DNA of 64,000 nucleotides from Bicyclus anynana (GCF_947172395.1 NC_069099.1:9057740-9121739), one strand, 5' to 3'; counted from the first letter of the stretch, positions 43,190 to 54,899 are shown. The notes: a model not told the origin generated them from the letters alone. Translations and numbers: made by a program.

Positions 43190-43352
43190 AGACGTACCGC
43201 CAAGCGATTTAGCGTTCCGGTACGATGTCGTGTAGAAACCGAAAGGGGTGTGGATTGTCATCCTACTCCTAACAAGTTAGCCCGCTTCCATCTTAGATTG
43301 CATCATCACTTACCATCAGGTGAAATTGTAGTCAAGGGCTAACTGGTACAGA

Positions 43353-43385
<33 letters not shown>
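43190..43385 (+). mobile_element. SINE family A, 5'-truncated, long poly-A tail
   Basis: It starts CAAAGACGTACCGCCAAGCG, continues through the whole body and ends GTAGTCAAGGGCTAACTGG followed by an uninterrupted run of A to 43385. The uninterrupted tail suggests a younger copy. Confidence 0.8.
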
Positions 43386-43387
<2 letters not shown>

Positions 43388-45296
43388 ACTTTGAAGCTCA
43401 TAGTGCAGCACTAAGTATTAAATAATTAATTAATAATGTAAATTTAATATTAATTAATTAATTATTAATGTAATCTCTCTGTTACCCAGTAATCTTTTTG
43501 AATAAAGATGGTTTGAGACGCACAACTAAAATTTTTTGAAATAACGCAAAATACTTATTCCTTTTTCCCTCTTACGTCTAAAGTTCGCGCATTTCATTGC
43601 ATTTCTAGCGCATTGCTGTATATTTTGACTTGTAATTATGATTACGAATTGTAACGCACCAGTAAAAGAAGTAAAAGTATTTCATTTCGTTTATTGATTG
43701 ATAACGAATGGAACAGTTAACTAATGAGGACATAAATCCTTTTTGTTAATTGCATGTTGTTTTATAATTTTAGTTGCTTGCGTCTAATCTCGCAGCATTT
43801 CACTTTCGCAAAATTTTAGGCAATACAAATTGCATTTAAGGTTTTTAAATAAAGTGGCGGGTGGACGGTTGTCAACTATGTATTTATTTTTATAGTTCTT
43901 TCTGTGATTTAGTTTGATATAAAATAAAAAAAGCCAAAAAATTTAGCATGTAATTGTGAAATCTTATGTGGAATAACGCTTTATTGATACAAATTGTATA
44001 ATCCAGACTGCGGCACATGGATGTTGATAATGGTGACAATTCTGATGTACACAAATCGCTAAACCAAATTGACAGCTGTAAAATTGTGCACCACTGTGAA
44101 TCGGATAGCACTTTAAAGTTTGGAGTTGTTAATTTAGTACCAGTGATCTGTTTATTGAATGAACGCCGTAGAACGTGATCTCATATTTCTTCCCCTGGAT
44201 GCTTCAGTTACCTTAGACTTAATTTCGATTAATTTGTACCTGATTTTGAAAACTAACGATGTTTGAGACTTAAAACAATTATGTTTAATGGCAGATTTAT
44301 TTTGTTACGATGTAGACACATTTAGGGATAATGAAAGTAGTTGTGTATGGAACGAGCGAATTTCATTGTATGTGAGACTTTTACTTGTACGTACTTTACT
44401 AAACCACCGCAAGCAGCTTGTGCAAGCGTGCAACTAATTTGTAATACATAATTTAATGTAATATTATGTCCGGACACTTCTATATATTATACTCATACTA
44501 ATATACTTAGTAATATGTTAAATATTAATGGCTTTGGTTAATTGTGTACAAGTACAATACTGTTTATTAGTGTTATTTCTCAAATGAGAGCCATTAAAAT
44601 ATTTTCTTCACGATCTACTAGTATAGATATATAGAAGTCTTCGGTTTTGTCACTAAGCGTGTTTTATGTATACGAACAAGATCAGCTATGGACGCTAAGC
44701 GGTATTTTTTTAATAAAACATAATTAAATGTGTTAAATTGTTTTAACGCAATGCAATACATTATAAATAAGGTTCTCGTTGCCAAAAATAACCGGTTCAT
44801 AGGTTTAAATAGACCTTTTAACCTAATGGAATTTTGCGGAGTTAAGAAAGAACGAATTTTGTATGAGACGTAATAAATAGATTTTCTTTTTTGCCAGGGT
44901 CAAAAGTTCTTGGCCTTAGATTTGTGATGCGTCATCACTTTCCATTGGTTTTCAAGTATCATGCCTTGCTTTTCGTATAAACCTACCAAGTCCTCGGATG
45001 GAATTCATTTCACTTTATCTTGTTCGTATACAAATTACTTATGTATTTAACGTAGTAAGTGAATAATGGAAGGTAGGATAATAAATTCCTGTTGGAAGTT
45101 TTTGAAGTGTCAAAATTTTTTCAAGAAACGACGTAGATTGAAGTCGTAAGTTAGGTAAAATTATAGTTTATCGTAGTTATAATCAATTATAATTTTTGAA
45201 GGTGTAGTTTGAAATGGATGACGAAATAAAAAAACTTAAAAAAAGCAATTTCTTTTATTTTCAATATTTTATTTGGCCCCTTACCTTGAGACATAA
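43386..45296. other. Intergenic stretch, nothing recognised
   Basis: No coding frame or repeat family. An AATTAATTAATT palindromic cluster lies near 43420-43470. Confidence 0.5.
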
Positions 45297-45361
45297 ATAT
45301 AGGTGTATATAGGTGTATATAGGTATATATGGGTGTATATAGGTTTAATATAGGTGTATAT
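45297..45361. repeat. Minisatellite, unit ATAGGTGTAT
   Basis: About six imperfect units of 10-12 bp (ATAGGTGTAT, ATAGGTATAT, ATGGGTGTAT, ATAGGTTTAAT). Confidence 0.85.
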
Positions 45362-46343
45362 TTTTTAACTATTAACTAAAATAAATTTTCATGTTACTGG
45401 TACGTACCTACACATGATAACTTTCCAATTTTTATATCACATCATACCTACCTAATAACTTGTTGAAGTTGGCCAACATGATGAAATATACTATTATTTA
45501 TAAAGTGAGCTACTTACTGCAAATATACTAATTTATAAAAATAAAATAATTCTAAATTCATTTATTTCAATTAGACTTAGCGTGCACTTTTCAAATGTCA
45601 GGTATTGTTTTAGATAATTATATTCCTACGGGAACAGGAACTACGCGGGTGAAACCGCGAGGCGTTTGCTAGTATAATAATAAAAGTACAGGTCAATGTA
45701 AAAGCCGATGCTCTATTCCACTCCATTTGATATCCGTACGGCCTGGGAATAGCTTCATACTTTGTTGCCCGTTGTCTTTATACTCAATAAGTATAAATAA
45801 TTCAAAAGACTGTAATATTCAATTTATTATTTTTATTTCTTGTTTCTCACTCCTACAAAGAATTAAGGAACAATAGAATTATAGACCGGCCGCTCAGATA
45901 TTGTGATTTTGACAGGTCGTGCGAATGGGACAAACATATATGTCTCGTTTTTTTGTCTCTCATGCTACATCGCCCATTTGTGCATGTACCAGCGCCATCT
46001 ATTGACGGCACACTAAACGATGATGGAAAATTTTGGTTTAAAACAAAACCACATAGGATTTTTTCTCAGATTTCAAGTTACTTCGATGGGCACTCGTGAG
46101 ATGGAGTTGTATCACAGAAAACATATGTAGATAAATGATGATCACTGTAGGTATTGTAAAATCCAGGCAGGGCTTTGATTTGCGTCTGTGGTAACGGTGT
46201 TTTTTGCGTATTTTATGCAACCAAAGTACTTCGTACCTACCTTAGTACTTAATATGTAGTTAAAAAAGTTGAATTTCGTTCAGTGCTGTAGTCAATTCAG
46301 TTTGTTTCAATTTTGGATTTAAATTTGTACAGTCTCTGGACTC
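45362..46343. other. Intergenic stretch with a Helitron-like end
   Basis: About 45620-45672 is a Helitron-like 3' end (ACGGGAACAGGAACTACGCG, GTGAAACCGCGAGGCG, CTAG before T). The rest is unrecognised. Confidence 0.5.
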
Positions 46344-46440
46344 TCTGGTTGTACAGTTCGTTTCAAAGTTTGCCGCGATTCACGATAATAGTACGTATTA
46401 TGAACGTCATACAGTTGACTGTCGCCGTACCCATGTTATT
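46344..46440. mobile_element. Foldback MITE, family D, copy 2
   Basis: It shares ACAGTTCGTTTCA, CGCGATTCACGATAATAGTA and GTATTATGAACGTCAT with 2970-3096. The left arm is shortened. Confidence 0.6.
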
Positions 46441-47189
46441 TGAAAAACACTATAGATATACCTAAGTAGATTCTGTTCGGTGGTGGTTAGAAACGACTTT
46501 TGTCTATGTTTGTAATAAGTTACTATTCTACTATCTATTTATGACATTTAGAAAATGGTACAATAATTCTATGTTTCCGAATTGAATTCGTATGTTGAAT
46601 TCATTCCTTCAATGAAAAGCCCTTTGTGGTAACATAATGGCATTAGTTTATTACATATTTAACTAAAATTTTACTTTAAATCCAGCGGTAAAACTAGTAC
46701 TAAAGTAAAAGGGACGGACGGACGGACACAATTACCTATTTGCAATTGTTATATAAAAGTATTATTTAATATCATTGATTTTGATACACTAATTCAATAA
46801 TAATCCCTCAAAAAAGGTCAATTAACAAAAACAATATGAACACTACGACTATATTACACGTTTAATAAAAAAGTCACGAAAAAAATTGTTTTACCAGTTA
46901 TAATTTTTTTTAATCCCTTTTCAGAAAGTTTGCTTTTTCAGTTGAAATACATGAACTTCGAACACGTTTTCCGTACAAATCCCTGATTCCAATTTTTGCA
47001 TTTGAATTCATGTTTGTGTTTTAAAAATATTTTCCTTTTTCATCAAACTTATAACTGCATATGTGATAAAACTGACTAACGAAAACGAACCGTTGGTATG
47101 AAAATGATATTTACAGAAGCTTGTATGATCTATATACTTTAAATTAATCTGTAGAGAAGTCAATTCTGTACGTGAAATATATTTCCAAA
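46441..47189. other. Intergenic stretch, nothing recognised
   Basis: A GGACGGACGGACAC run lies near 46713. Nothing else was supported. Confidence 0.5.
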
Positions 47190-47525
47190 ATAACTATCGG
47201 GGGGGATACATATGCCAAAAATGAAATCAGTAAATTTTTTGTCCGTCTGTCTGTCCGTGTTTTTTTGTTATTCGGGCATCACGCTGAAACTACTGAATGA
47301 ATTCAAATTAAACTTAGTCCCGGTTTACGACCATAATACGGAGAAGGAAGAAGAAAAAAGTGGGTGAAATAGGGGTTGAAAGTTTGTATGGAAAGTCCTT
47401 CATTTATAGAGTTGCAGTTTTAAAAATTTGTTCATAAATCATAAAAAAATACGAATATAATGGCATTATAGGGCTTGAAAGTTTATATTGATTTCCACGC
47501 GGACTAAGTCGCGGGCGTCCGCTAG
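47190..47525 (+). mobile_element. Composite dispersed repeat with Helitron-like 3' end
   Basis: 47240-47330 (GTCCGTCTGTCTGTCCG, GGGCATCACGCTGAAAC) is the inverse of 33276-33400. The right end GGACTAAGTCGCGGGCGTCCG-CTAG (47501-47525) is the second Helitron-like subfamily in plus orientation. Confidence 0.5.
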
Positions 47526-47737
47526 TGTTATATAATATCCAAGCTTTCCGTACAATATAAAATCACGTAAAAGGACGATTGTTAATTTGAGGAAAACATA
47601 TTTATCTGTCACGCAAGGTTTCAATGCTAACGAACCATTTACTCTGAAAGGATTTCACCAGCTATATCTACGTTATTAATATTAATTTCGTTACGTGTTA
47701 ATTTATATGATGGGACATATAAATTGCTTCCTTTTTT

Positions 47738-47810
47738 GAGTATGTGTGGTACACAACTTATTATAAATTACCTTCCGTAACTTATAATAAGTTATGTACC
47801 ACACATACTC
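47738..47810. repeat. Near-perfect hairpin, 29-bp arms and 15-nt loop
   Basis: GAGTATGTGTGGTACACAAC...TTATAA at 47738-47766 pairs with 47782-47810 at 28 of 29 positions. The size resembles a small-RNA precursor but the perfection favours a foldback element. Confidence 0.8.
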
Positions 47811-47948
47811 TATGATTTTTTTTGGCTTTTCTATGGCTTTGGGTCTTTTTCTAGTACACACATGTAATTATGTATACTAATTGTCATTTGAGTGATTAAT
47901 CGTCGTTTGTAAGAGAAGAAAAAAGTGTAATAATAATAATAGGTCTCT

Positions 47949-48010
47949 TAAAACTCTAAAAACTTTGACACATTAAAATTTAAAATGTCAAAGTTTATAG
48001 AGTTTTTATC
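47949..48010. repeat. Imperfect hairpin, arms about 24 bp
   Basis: AAAACTCTAAAAACTTTGACAC is mirrored by ATGTCAAAGTTTATAGAGTT around an AT-rich loop. It lies 140 bp from the previous hairpin. Confidence 0.65.
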
Positions 48011-48164
48011 TATTTCATAGTTAAAGGCTTACGGTAACTCATACCTACAGGTTACTTTTGGTAATGACCGGACCAATGGTTTGACGTCATTTGCAAGAGT
48101 TTCCTATATCCTTTAATATTATATTGATATAGATTGAGATAAAGTCTAAAAGAGGTAAAGTCTA

Positions 48165-48303
48165 TGATATTATACAGGGTAATCTCTGGGTCGACTTAAC
48201 CGATTTTGAAAATTCTTTTGCCACTAGAAAGCCACGTTATTTGTGAGTGTTTTATATTTTATTCCTGCAAGCTATGCGAGTGTAACCGCGGCGTGTCGGC
48301 TGA
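48165..48303 (+). mobile_element. Helitron-like element, decayed
   Basis: GGTAATCTCTGGGTCGACTT, TTGAAAATTCTTTTGCCACT and AGAAAGCCACGTTATTTGTG match the copy at 8606. It ends GTCGG-CTGA. Confidence 0.5.
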
Positions 48304-48760
48304 TATTTTCTAATCCAACCCAAACCCCGGTATTCATTATCCGAAACTTTACCAACAAGACAATGAAAATTTGATAAACAGTTGCTACTCAATTTGTAGG
48401 TATCTAGGCAGTATCAGTAGTTAGAGTAGTTCTAATAAATGAAATTCCGCCCTAGATGTACATTGCGGTTCAATTCAATTCGCTAACTAACCGACAAACT
48501 CATTGGGAGCGTAACCACGTGACAGCGCAATTTGTAGCGACTATTGTATACAATGAGTGTGTTGATCGGAAACACTATTCTAATTTTCTACACTACAGCT
48601 AATAGAACATGGTCTGTTAATTGAAAAACGTACATCAAAGTCTTTTTTTTCCATTGAATATTTAATCATAATTTGTCGTTGAGTATGGGATTTGAAAATA
48701 GAAAAATAGTATTTTAAATCAAAAGTCACACGTCAAAATAATTGAAAAAAAAAAGTAGTA
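48304..48760. other. Intergenic stretch, nothing recognised
   Basis: No gene or repeat could be supported. Confidence 0.5.
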
Positions 48761-48931
48761 TAGCTTGGCAAATTCGTTCGTAACACTCCCGATGGTACGT
48801 GCGGGCCGGAATGTAGTAGCGATGCCTCGCACGCACGATATCATACCCGCTCGTCCGACTTCACATCCACGCAGCTCTTTTCCCCTGTCGCCCACTTATC
48901 ATGGGTGTCACCAACAAACTTGCCAAGTTAT
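48761..48931. mobile_element. MITE family F, copy 2 (inverted relative to copy 1)
   Basis: The left end TAGCTTGGCAAATTCGTTCG and the right end, read inverted as TATAACTTGGCAAGTTTGTT, are terminal inverted repeats of about 28 bp. The middle is GC-rich and corresponds in reverse to 24003-24184. Confidence 0.75.
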
Positions 48932-49049
48932 AGTTAAGTTTGTGGCATAATTTAGGCAGATTTATTTATTTTGTAAAATATTCAGTGTTCAAACTAATAT
49001 TTATGAATACGACAGTGAGTTTTTTTTTGGTTTGTATACATTTTTTTTA

Positions 49050-49200
49050 AGAATATTTGCCGTATATTTTAAATATGACCAATATTCCAATTCCCTCCAA
49101 CGGAAAGGTATTAGAAAGGTATATATACGGTATTAGAGAGTAGGTACGACAATAGTCCAGCGGGGCGGGGATCGAATCACCACCACCTCGGTGGTGAGTC
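49050..49200 (-). mobile_element. tRNA-derived SINE, family B, partial
   Basis: In antisense it has AATATTTGCCGTATA, GACCAATATTCCAATTCCCT, GGTACGACAATAGTCCAGCG and GGGGATCGAATCACC (B box). The far 5' head is lost. A short repeat of GGTATATATACGGTATTAG lies inside. Confidence 0.7.
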
Positions 49201-49837
49201 CGGTGGACTACTCAGTTTTACTTTAGTACTACTATTAATTTAAGATGTAATCTTTCGGAAAGGATATCTCTATCCTCTTTGTCATTCGTTCAGTTACATA
49301 AAAGTATTTAAAAAAAAACATTCAATTGTGCGATTCATGTTACAGATTAGATTAATTCTGTCACAACGCCTCCGGGCCTGCACCCCATAATAAATCGTTT
49401 TAACAAAAAAAAAAAGGAAAAAGTAGCACCACTGTTAAGACCCTCATCACGATCTGTTGACAGAGCCACGTCTAAATGAAACTGGCTTTGAACTACAGCT
49501 GTTCAATTAGGTAATTTGCTTTTGAATTGAAAGGTCTCTCCCACATTTCTAGTTTCATTATTGGTTTCTTTGAAAGTGTGACCCCGTTTTCTTTGTAAGC
49601 TCTTGCTAGGTAAGTGCATGAGAGAAAGATGCTTGCTTCGATACGTGACTGAAAAAACCTTGTTAGTTTACTTGAATCAATAATGTTGGAACTTGGGCCC
49701 AATATTCTTTCTATCATTACAGAAGAGTTTAAATGATGTTGAAATAACTAAACAGGATCAAAGAAAAGTAGAAATTAAAAATGTACCTGCCTACAAAAAA
49801 TTTTGTATATTTTACTACAATCTTGTATTTTTTACTG
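49201..49837. other. Intergenic stretch, nothing recognised
   Basis: An open frame at 49493-49717 (minus) shows no domain or splice borders that support it. Confidence 0.5.
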
Positions 49838-49955
49838 TTCGTACGCTGTAGCATGGTGACAGTTCGTTTCACTCTTGAAAGATTATCGCGATTGACGATA
49901 ATTATAGCACGTATTATGAACACTATAAAGCAACTGTCATCCGCACCACCATTAG
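49838..49955. mobile_element. Foldback MITE, family D, copy 3
   Basis: GTACGCTGTAGCATGGTGAC, AGTTCGTTTCACTCTTGAAA, GATTGACGATAATTATAGCA and CAACTGTCATCCGCACCACC follow the same order as copy 1. Confidence 0.65.
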
Positions 49956-50051
49956 AATCTTAGCCGAAATAATATTCGCCAACAGGGAAAAACTACTTTC
50001 TCAGTTTACCGGAATTTTTCAAATCGGTTCAGGCGTCTTCGAGTAATCCTT

Positions 50052-50262
50052 TTTTTTATTCTTTACAAGTTAACCCTTGACTACAATCTCACCTGATGGT
50101 AAGTGATGATGCAGTCTAAGATGGAAGCGGGCTAACTTGTTAAGAGGAGGATGAAAATCCACACCCCTTTTCGGTTTCTTACCGGAACGATAAATCGCTT
50201 GGCGGTACGTCTTTGTCGGTAGGGTGGTAACTAGCCACGGCCGAAGCCTTCCACCAGCCAAA
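50052..50262 (-). mobile_element. SINE family A, 5'-truncated
   Basis: Antisense tail TTCTTTACAAGTTAACCCTT and the body with CACACCCCTTTTCGGTTTC, TACCGGAACGATAAATCGC and ACTAGCCACGGCCGAAGCC. A 14-base deletion relative to other copies removes the GACGTCGTGTAGA region. Confidence 0.8.
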
Positions 50263-51249
50263 AATACATAAAAAAAATCCGATGAATTCATAACCTATTC
50301 CTTGTTTTGAAGTCGGTTAAAATAAAACGAGAATGCCATTTTGCCACATACTTCCTATACAAAAAAAAAATTGTACTTATTCCGAGCAAGCAGGCTTCCA
50401 TCTTGGACTACATTGTCACTTAACATGTGAGGTGTGATTCCGCTATTTTATAATCGTCGATGTAATATTCGTCTATAACAAGTTTTATTAGACCTTCAGT
50501 TTTATTTCTATTGGATGCTAAAAATAAAATGTCACTAACAACAAAGTTGCCATGGAAATGAGCGATGTCACATCGCTGTAACTTTACAGAATAAGACGTA
50601 ACTTGCCATTGAAAATAGCTTGATCTAGAACTAAGGCTAAGGATGTCAAGATTCTACGCCACATAAACTAGTTATTCATTGGACCAATGACGCAGATTAT
50701 GTAATTATTAGGTACAAAATTGGTACATTTTACGCACTATATTACGTAATCCTTATGATGGTAATCTGCTTACGTACACTCTCCCGTTCAGTTAGTAATC
50801 CCTTCCCGCCCATTTATTACTAAATGTTATCCTTCCCTTGCTAAGTGGATAATAATATTTCAATACATACTTATGTACAATACATATTCTAATGTATGTA
50901 ATCCTTACAGAAGGCTTACACATACACAAAACTTACACAGATTTTTTTTGTTAATAGGAGTTTTGTAGATTAGTTATCTAATAATGTATTAGTAGATGTA
51001 TAATAATGCATTAATTCTTCAGTCAAGCAGATAAATGAAAAAAGTTTTTTTATTTTTTACGTAGGTACTTGTAAAGTTGTTACTTCTTTGTTGATTATTT
51101 ACAAAAATACTAGGTTTGTCTTTAAATTTCACCAATATTTTTTCTGATTCTCAAAATGATGCAAAAGCTGCTTTCGGTATACAAAAAATTGTTATGACTA
51201 GGCTATTATGTTAAAGTTACGTAGGTTAAGGAAACGGACTATGGTTATA
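50263..51249. other. Intergenic stretch, nothing recognised
   Basis: No gene or repeat could be supported. Confidence 0.5.
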
Positions 51250-51375
51250 CCCATAATGGTACGAGAATAGTCCGTATTCTTTAAGATTTTAGTTCACACT
51301 CTAGTCCGTACATAATGGTATGATGATATATAGTCCGTATTCTTTAAGATTTTAGTTCAGACTCTAGTCCGTAGC
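51250..51375. repeat. Tandem duplication, two units of about 60 bp
   Basis: ATAATGGTACGAGAATAGTC and ATAATGGTATGATGATATATA each lead into AGTCCGTATTCTTTAAGATT, TTAGTTCA(C/G)ACTCTAGTCCGTA. Confidence 0.85.
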
Positions 51376-51490
51376 TCTAACGTAGACGCGTAGACCGTCT
51401 ACCTGGACTGTAGCTATTAAAGCTTCTTTCTAAAACAAATCTAAAGTTCATACACTATTAACATAAGAGTGACTATTTTTTTTAAAAACA

Positions 51491-51869
51491 CTAGCGGACG
51501 CCCGCGACTACGTTCACGTTAAATTTAGTTTTTCACAAATCCCTCGGGAACCATGGATTTTTCCGGAATAAACAGTAGCTTATGTGTTAATCCAGCCTAT
51601 ATCTTAATACCAAATTTCAGCTGATTCAGTTCAGTAGTCGAGGCGTTCAGTTCATATCATCAAAATCATGAGTTTTTGCGAATCTCGGGAAACTATGATT
51701 TTTTTCGGGATAAAAAGCCTATGTATTAATCCAGAGTAAAATCTATTTCCATTCCAAATCTATTCAGCCAAATCGCTTCAGTAGTAGCGGCGTTAAAGAG
51801 TAATAAACATCCAAACAAACATACATCCAAACATCCATACAAACTTTCGCGTTTATAATATTAGTAGGA
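51491..51869 (-). mobile_element. Helitron-like element, second subfamily, with internal duplication
   Basis: In antisense it starts CTAG-CGGACGCCCGCGAC after A and ends TTTATAATATTAGTAGGA before T. The block TCGGGAA(C)C(A)ATG(G)ATTTTT ... TAGCTTATGTGTTAATCCAG is present twice (51544-51600 and 51684-51740), so it is a dimer or rearranged copy. Confidence 0.6.
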
Positions 51870-52524
51870 TAGGATTGTGCATATGTGCTAGTGCATAATG
51901 TAAGATACAAGCTTCATATTCATCATACCATCGTAACTATTCAATTGTATTCAATTCACTGTAAATAAGTAAGTAAGTACTTACCTACCATAAATGAAAC
52001 TTCAGTATCCTTCATGGAAGTTACTTAAAATACCTTTTAATCCTTATTTGGCAGTCGACAAATAAGGTTTGAAACGTATTTTATTATTTAAAACTATAAG
52101 GTAAAATACCGATTATCGTTTCTCTACCTTTAAAGCAGGATTTTACACATAACCTCTTAACACTCATTAGAACCCTCTTAAGAACGGATTTTCGTAAAAT
52201 CCTTTCTTAGTTAATATCTCCAGCTTCGAAGAAACTTACTTTACACATTTTGTATGATGACTGAATTAGTAAAACATTCAGTGAATGGTAGACAATTTCT
52301 CGTTATCATCGACTTCATCAGTTTACTTTAAGCATTCACTACCTTCCTCTTTATAGAAGGATATGGAGAGACCCACAACGCAAACCACTACTTTGACGAA
52401 GGGTGATAATGTTTGACTTTGTAACTATCTCTATTAAATGTATAATGATCAGGACCATTCATTACACAATGCTCTCAATTATGCACAATACATCGATAGG
52501 AAAACAGTTTTGCCATAATATCAA
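51870..52524. other. Intergenic stretch, nothing recognised
   Basis: A small inverted pair around CCTTATTTGGCAGTCGACAAATAAGG lies at about 52042-52067. Nothing else was supported. Confidence 0.5.
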
Positions 52525-52710
52525 GCCTCAATAGCTCAACGGTAAGAGCGGTTGGACTCATCACCGAGGGATGGTGGTTCGATCCCCGCTCCGTTGGTCT
52601 ACTGTCTTACCCACTCCTAGCACAGTCTTTCCCGAATAGTTGGAGGGGAATGGGAATATTGGTCATATTATAGAAAAAAGGCAAATATTAAAAAAAATAA
52701 AATAAAATAA
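52525..52710 (+). mobile_element. tRNA-derived SINE, family B, full copy
   Basis: GCCTCAATAGCTCAACGG and GTAAGAGC form the A-box region, GGTTCGATCCC the B box. The body (ACTGTCTTACCCACTCCTAG, GGAGGGGAATGGGAATATTG) and an A-rich tail match 24356-24539. Confidence 0.8.
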
Positions 52711-52826
52711 AACTCGGTAAGGCCTCATAAATACGATAGTTAAAGCTATACGTTTAACCCCAGCGTTGGTGGTTTTCTTAACGTTCTTAATTTCAAAATG
52801 AAAATTCGTGGTCTATTTAAAACGCC

Positions 52827-52944
52827 TAAAATTGAAAATGCAACACTGTGTTTTAAAAAACGCTGTCGTGTGAAGCTTTGGAATGCATATTTGAACGTTT
52901 TTTTAACGTCTGTTAAAAAAACTCTCGTGCGAATGAGGGATAAA
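52827..52944. mobile_element. MITE family E, copy 3
   Basis: ACGCCTAAAATTGAAAATGC, TTTTAAAAAACGCTGTCG, TTTTTTTAACGTCTGTTAAA and CTCTCGTGCGAATGAGGG match copy 2 in order. Confidence 0.6.
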
Positions 52945-53161
52945 GCAGATTAATTGATTATTATTATTCACGTCAAAGATGGACTGATATGAAGAAAGCT
53001 TTGGAAAGTTATTAGTCTTTTCATGGAGCTTAAAAAATAAAGAACAGGACGGAAGAAAGCCCTTCTTTCACAACAATGCCGTAATAAACTCGGCTTTTGT
53101 TTCCTTAGAACTCTTGTTCGTCGTCTGTACTCAGTCATAGTCGAGGATCCGGGAGCATTTT

Positions 53162-53239
53162 TACAATTGATTAGGTACTATCAAGTACTATATATTGGTG
53201 TACAATTGATTAGGTACTATCAAGTACTATATATAGGTG
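53162..53239. repeat. Tandem duplication, two 39-bp units
   Basis: TACAATTGATTAGGTACTAT then CAAGTACTATATAT(T/A)GGTG occurs twice in direct succession with one difference. Confidence 0.95.
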
Positions 53240-53364
53240 AGACTCAACATTTATATTTATGAAAATTCTTTGTTCTGGTAGCAAACAGTTACTTGTTAGT
53301 AAAAATTTTGAGCGTGGGAACGAGATAACGCAATTTTCAGGATACTGTGGCTGTTAAATATTGG

Positions 53365-53658
53365 CAGTATGCGCAGTGGATTTACAAGACGGAGGCCCTG
53401 GGTTCGATCCCCGGCTGGGCCGATTGAGGTTTACTTAATTGGTCCAGGTCTGGCTGGTGGGAGGCTTCGACCGTGGTTAGTTACCACCCTACCGGCAAAC
53501 ACGTACCGCCAAGCGCTTTAGCGTTCCGGTACGATATCGTGTAGAAATCGATGTGGATTTTCATCCTACTCCAGACATATTAGCCCGCTTCCATCTTAGA
53601 TTGAATCATCACTTAGGTACCATCATTGCAGTCAAGGGCTAATTTGTAAAGAATATAT
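53365..53658 (+). mobile_element. tRNA-derived SINE, family A, nearly full
   Basis: The head has lost its first bases but keeps GGATTTACAAGACGGAGG and the B box GGTTCGATCCC. The body runs to GCAGTCAAGGGCTAATTTG with small deletions. Confidence 0.8.
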
Positions 53659-54148
53659 AATAAAATAATAAAAGCCTTTATTCGCTGACCTTTTTACATT
53701 TTGACTTTAAGCAAATTATATTTAAACTAAACAAAAACTTTAGCAATCACTGATGGTCAGATTGACTTTCGACATAGGCCTCCCCGCTTTTGCCACTCAT
53801 CACTGTCTCAAGCTAACCTCATCCATCCTTTTGGTAAATCAATCTCCTACCTATCTTTTGATTTCACATCCTTATTTGTGCCCAAATTAGCAAAAGCATT
53901 AAAATCTTCCATCAAGATTGCGTTTTTGATTTTCTTAAAAAAAATATTACTAAGGAGTTAAAATCAAAACCTCAACCGTTTACTAGCAAGCCAAATACCA
54001 ATTATGCTAAAATCATTGCCTATTTGAATGGAAAAAGTTAATAGTTGCCAGCTCTTTAATAATTCGGCTGCCCTTTTTATTTTTCAAAGAGAACTTCAAA
54101 CAGCTTTTCACTCAAAATTCCTGACAACAATAATTAATGTTATATAAG
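53659..54148. other. Intergenic stretch left of the BEL/Pao insertion
   Basis: 53760-53850 (CGACATAGGCCTCCCCGC, AGCTAACCTCATCCATCC) may be a decayed LINE tail in minus orientation. Otherwise nothing was recognised. The 5-bp target copy ATAAG ends the stretch at 54144-54148. Confidence 0.4.
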
Positions 54149-54418
54149 TGTTCGCGCTCGCGCTCTGTGTTGGTGTCAATCAAAATTCTCCGTCTAACTG
54201 ACATTACATGTATTATGGGTCTGTGAAGTGTTAATCTGTGCCCGCGCGTTTCGGTCTTGTCTCTTCGGTGTACGCGTCGTTTTTCCATTGTCAAAATTTT
54301 TCACCAACATGTCTATTTTTAATTAACCAAAAATGTAAAGAAACTAGTACAACTACTGTAACAATCTAAGCTGCTTTTTATTAATCTACGCTGCCACTCA
54401 TCCACTAATTCACCAACA
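54149..54418 (+). repeat. 5' LTR of the BEL/Pao element
   Basis: It begins TGTTCGCGCTCGCGC and ends CACCAACA. Compared base by base with the 3' LTR, only one difference was seen (A at 54332, G at 60240). Confidence 0.95.
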
Positions 54419-54422
54419 AAAC

Positions 54423-54440
54423 TGGCGACCGTGACAGGAC
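54423..54440 (+). promoter_or_regulatory. Primer binding site
   Basis: TGGCGACCGTGACAGGAC begins 4 nt after the LTR and is complementary to a tRNA 3' end with CCA. It resembles the arginine-tRNA type used by several insect retroelements; the tRNA identity is from memory and unverified. Confidence 0.7.
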
Positions 54441-54899
54441 TTGCAATCTTTGGATAAACTGCGCTTCGGCCGGATCAAGATCAAGACAAAGAAAAAAGGA
54501 GCGACGGCGGTGCTCGACGGCGATCCCAGCGATAAAGTGAGCCCGTTCCTCATCAATCCTTTTCTCGCCTGTGTTCCCGGCTCTAACTGTTGCAACAATT
54601 GTTCCGAAGGTCTCAAGTGACTAGTATTCAACCACGTGCTTTTCGCGAGCGTTTTTAAGTAACCTTAACTTTGTCGTAAACTTAACCTAGTCCAAAGGTC
54701 ATTGAACTTGTAATACAGCCCAGCACAAACAATCTATTTCAGCGGCTTCTCCACGCCTCGCGTCTAACTGCGCGCTCGACGGCGAGAGCCTGCAGCGACT
54801 TCAGCTGTCAACTATCAGCTTCATAACCTTGACCGCCGAGTTTATCGCCAGAAACGAGGAGCGTACCTACCGTAACGTTGACTTTATTTATCATTTAAA
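54441..54899 (+). other. Untranslated leader of the BEL/Pao element
   Basis: This is about 460 bp between primer site and gag start. It includes a stop-bounded frame without ATG (54438-54617) of lysine-rich then Cys-containing composition, described as a finding. The remainder (54720-54860) is CG-rich and unrecognised. Confidence 0.6.
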
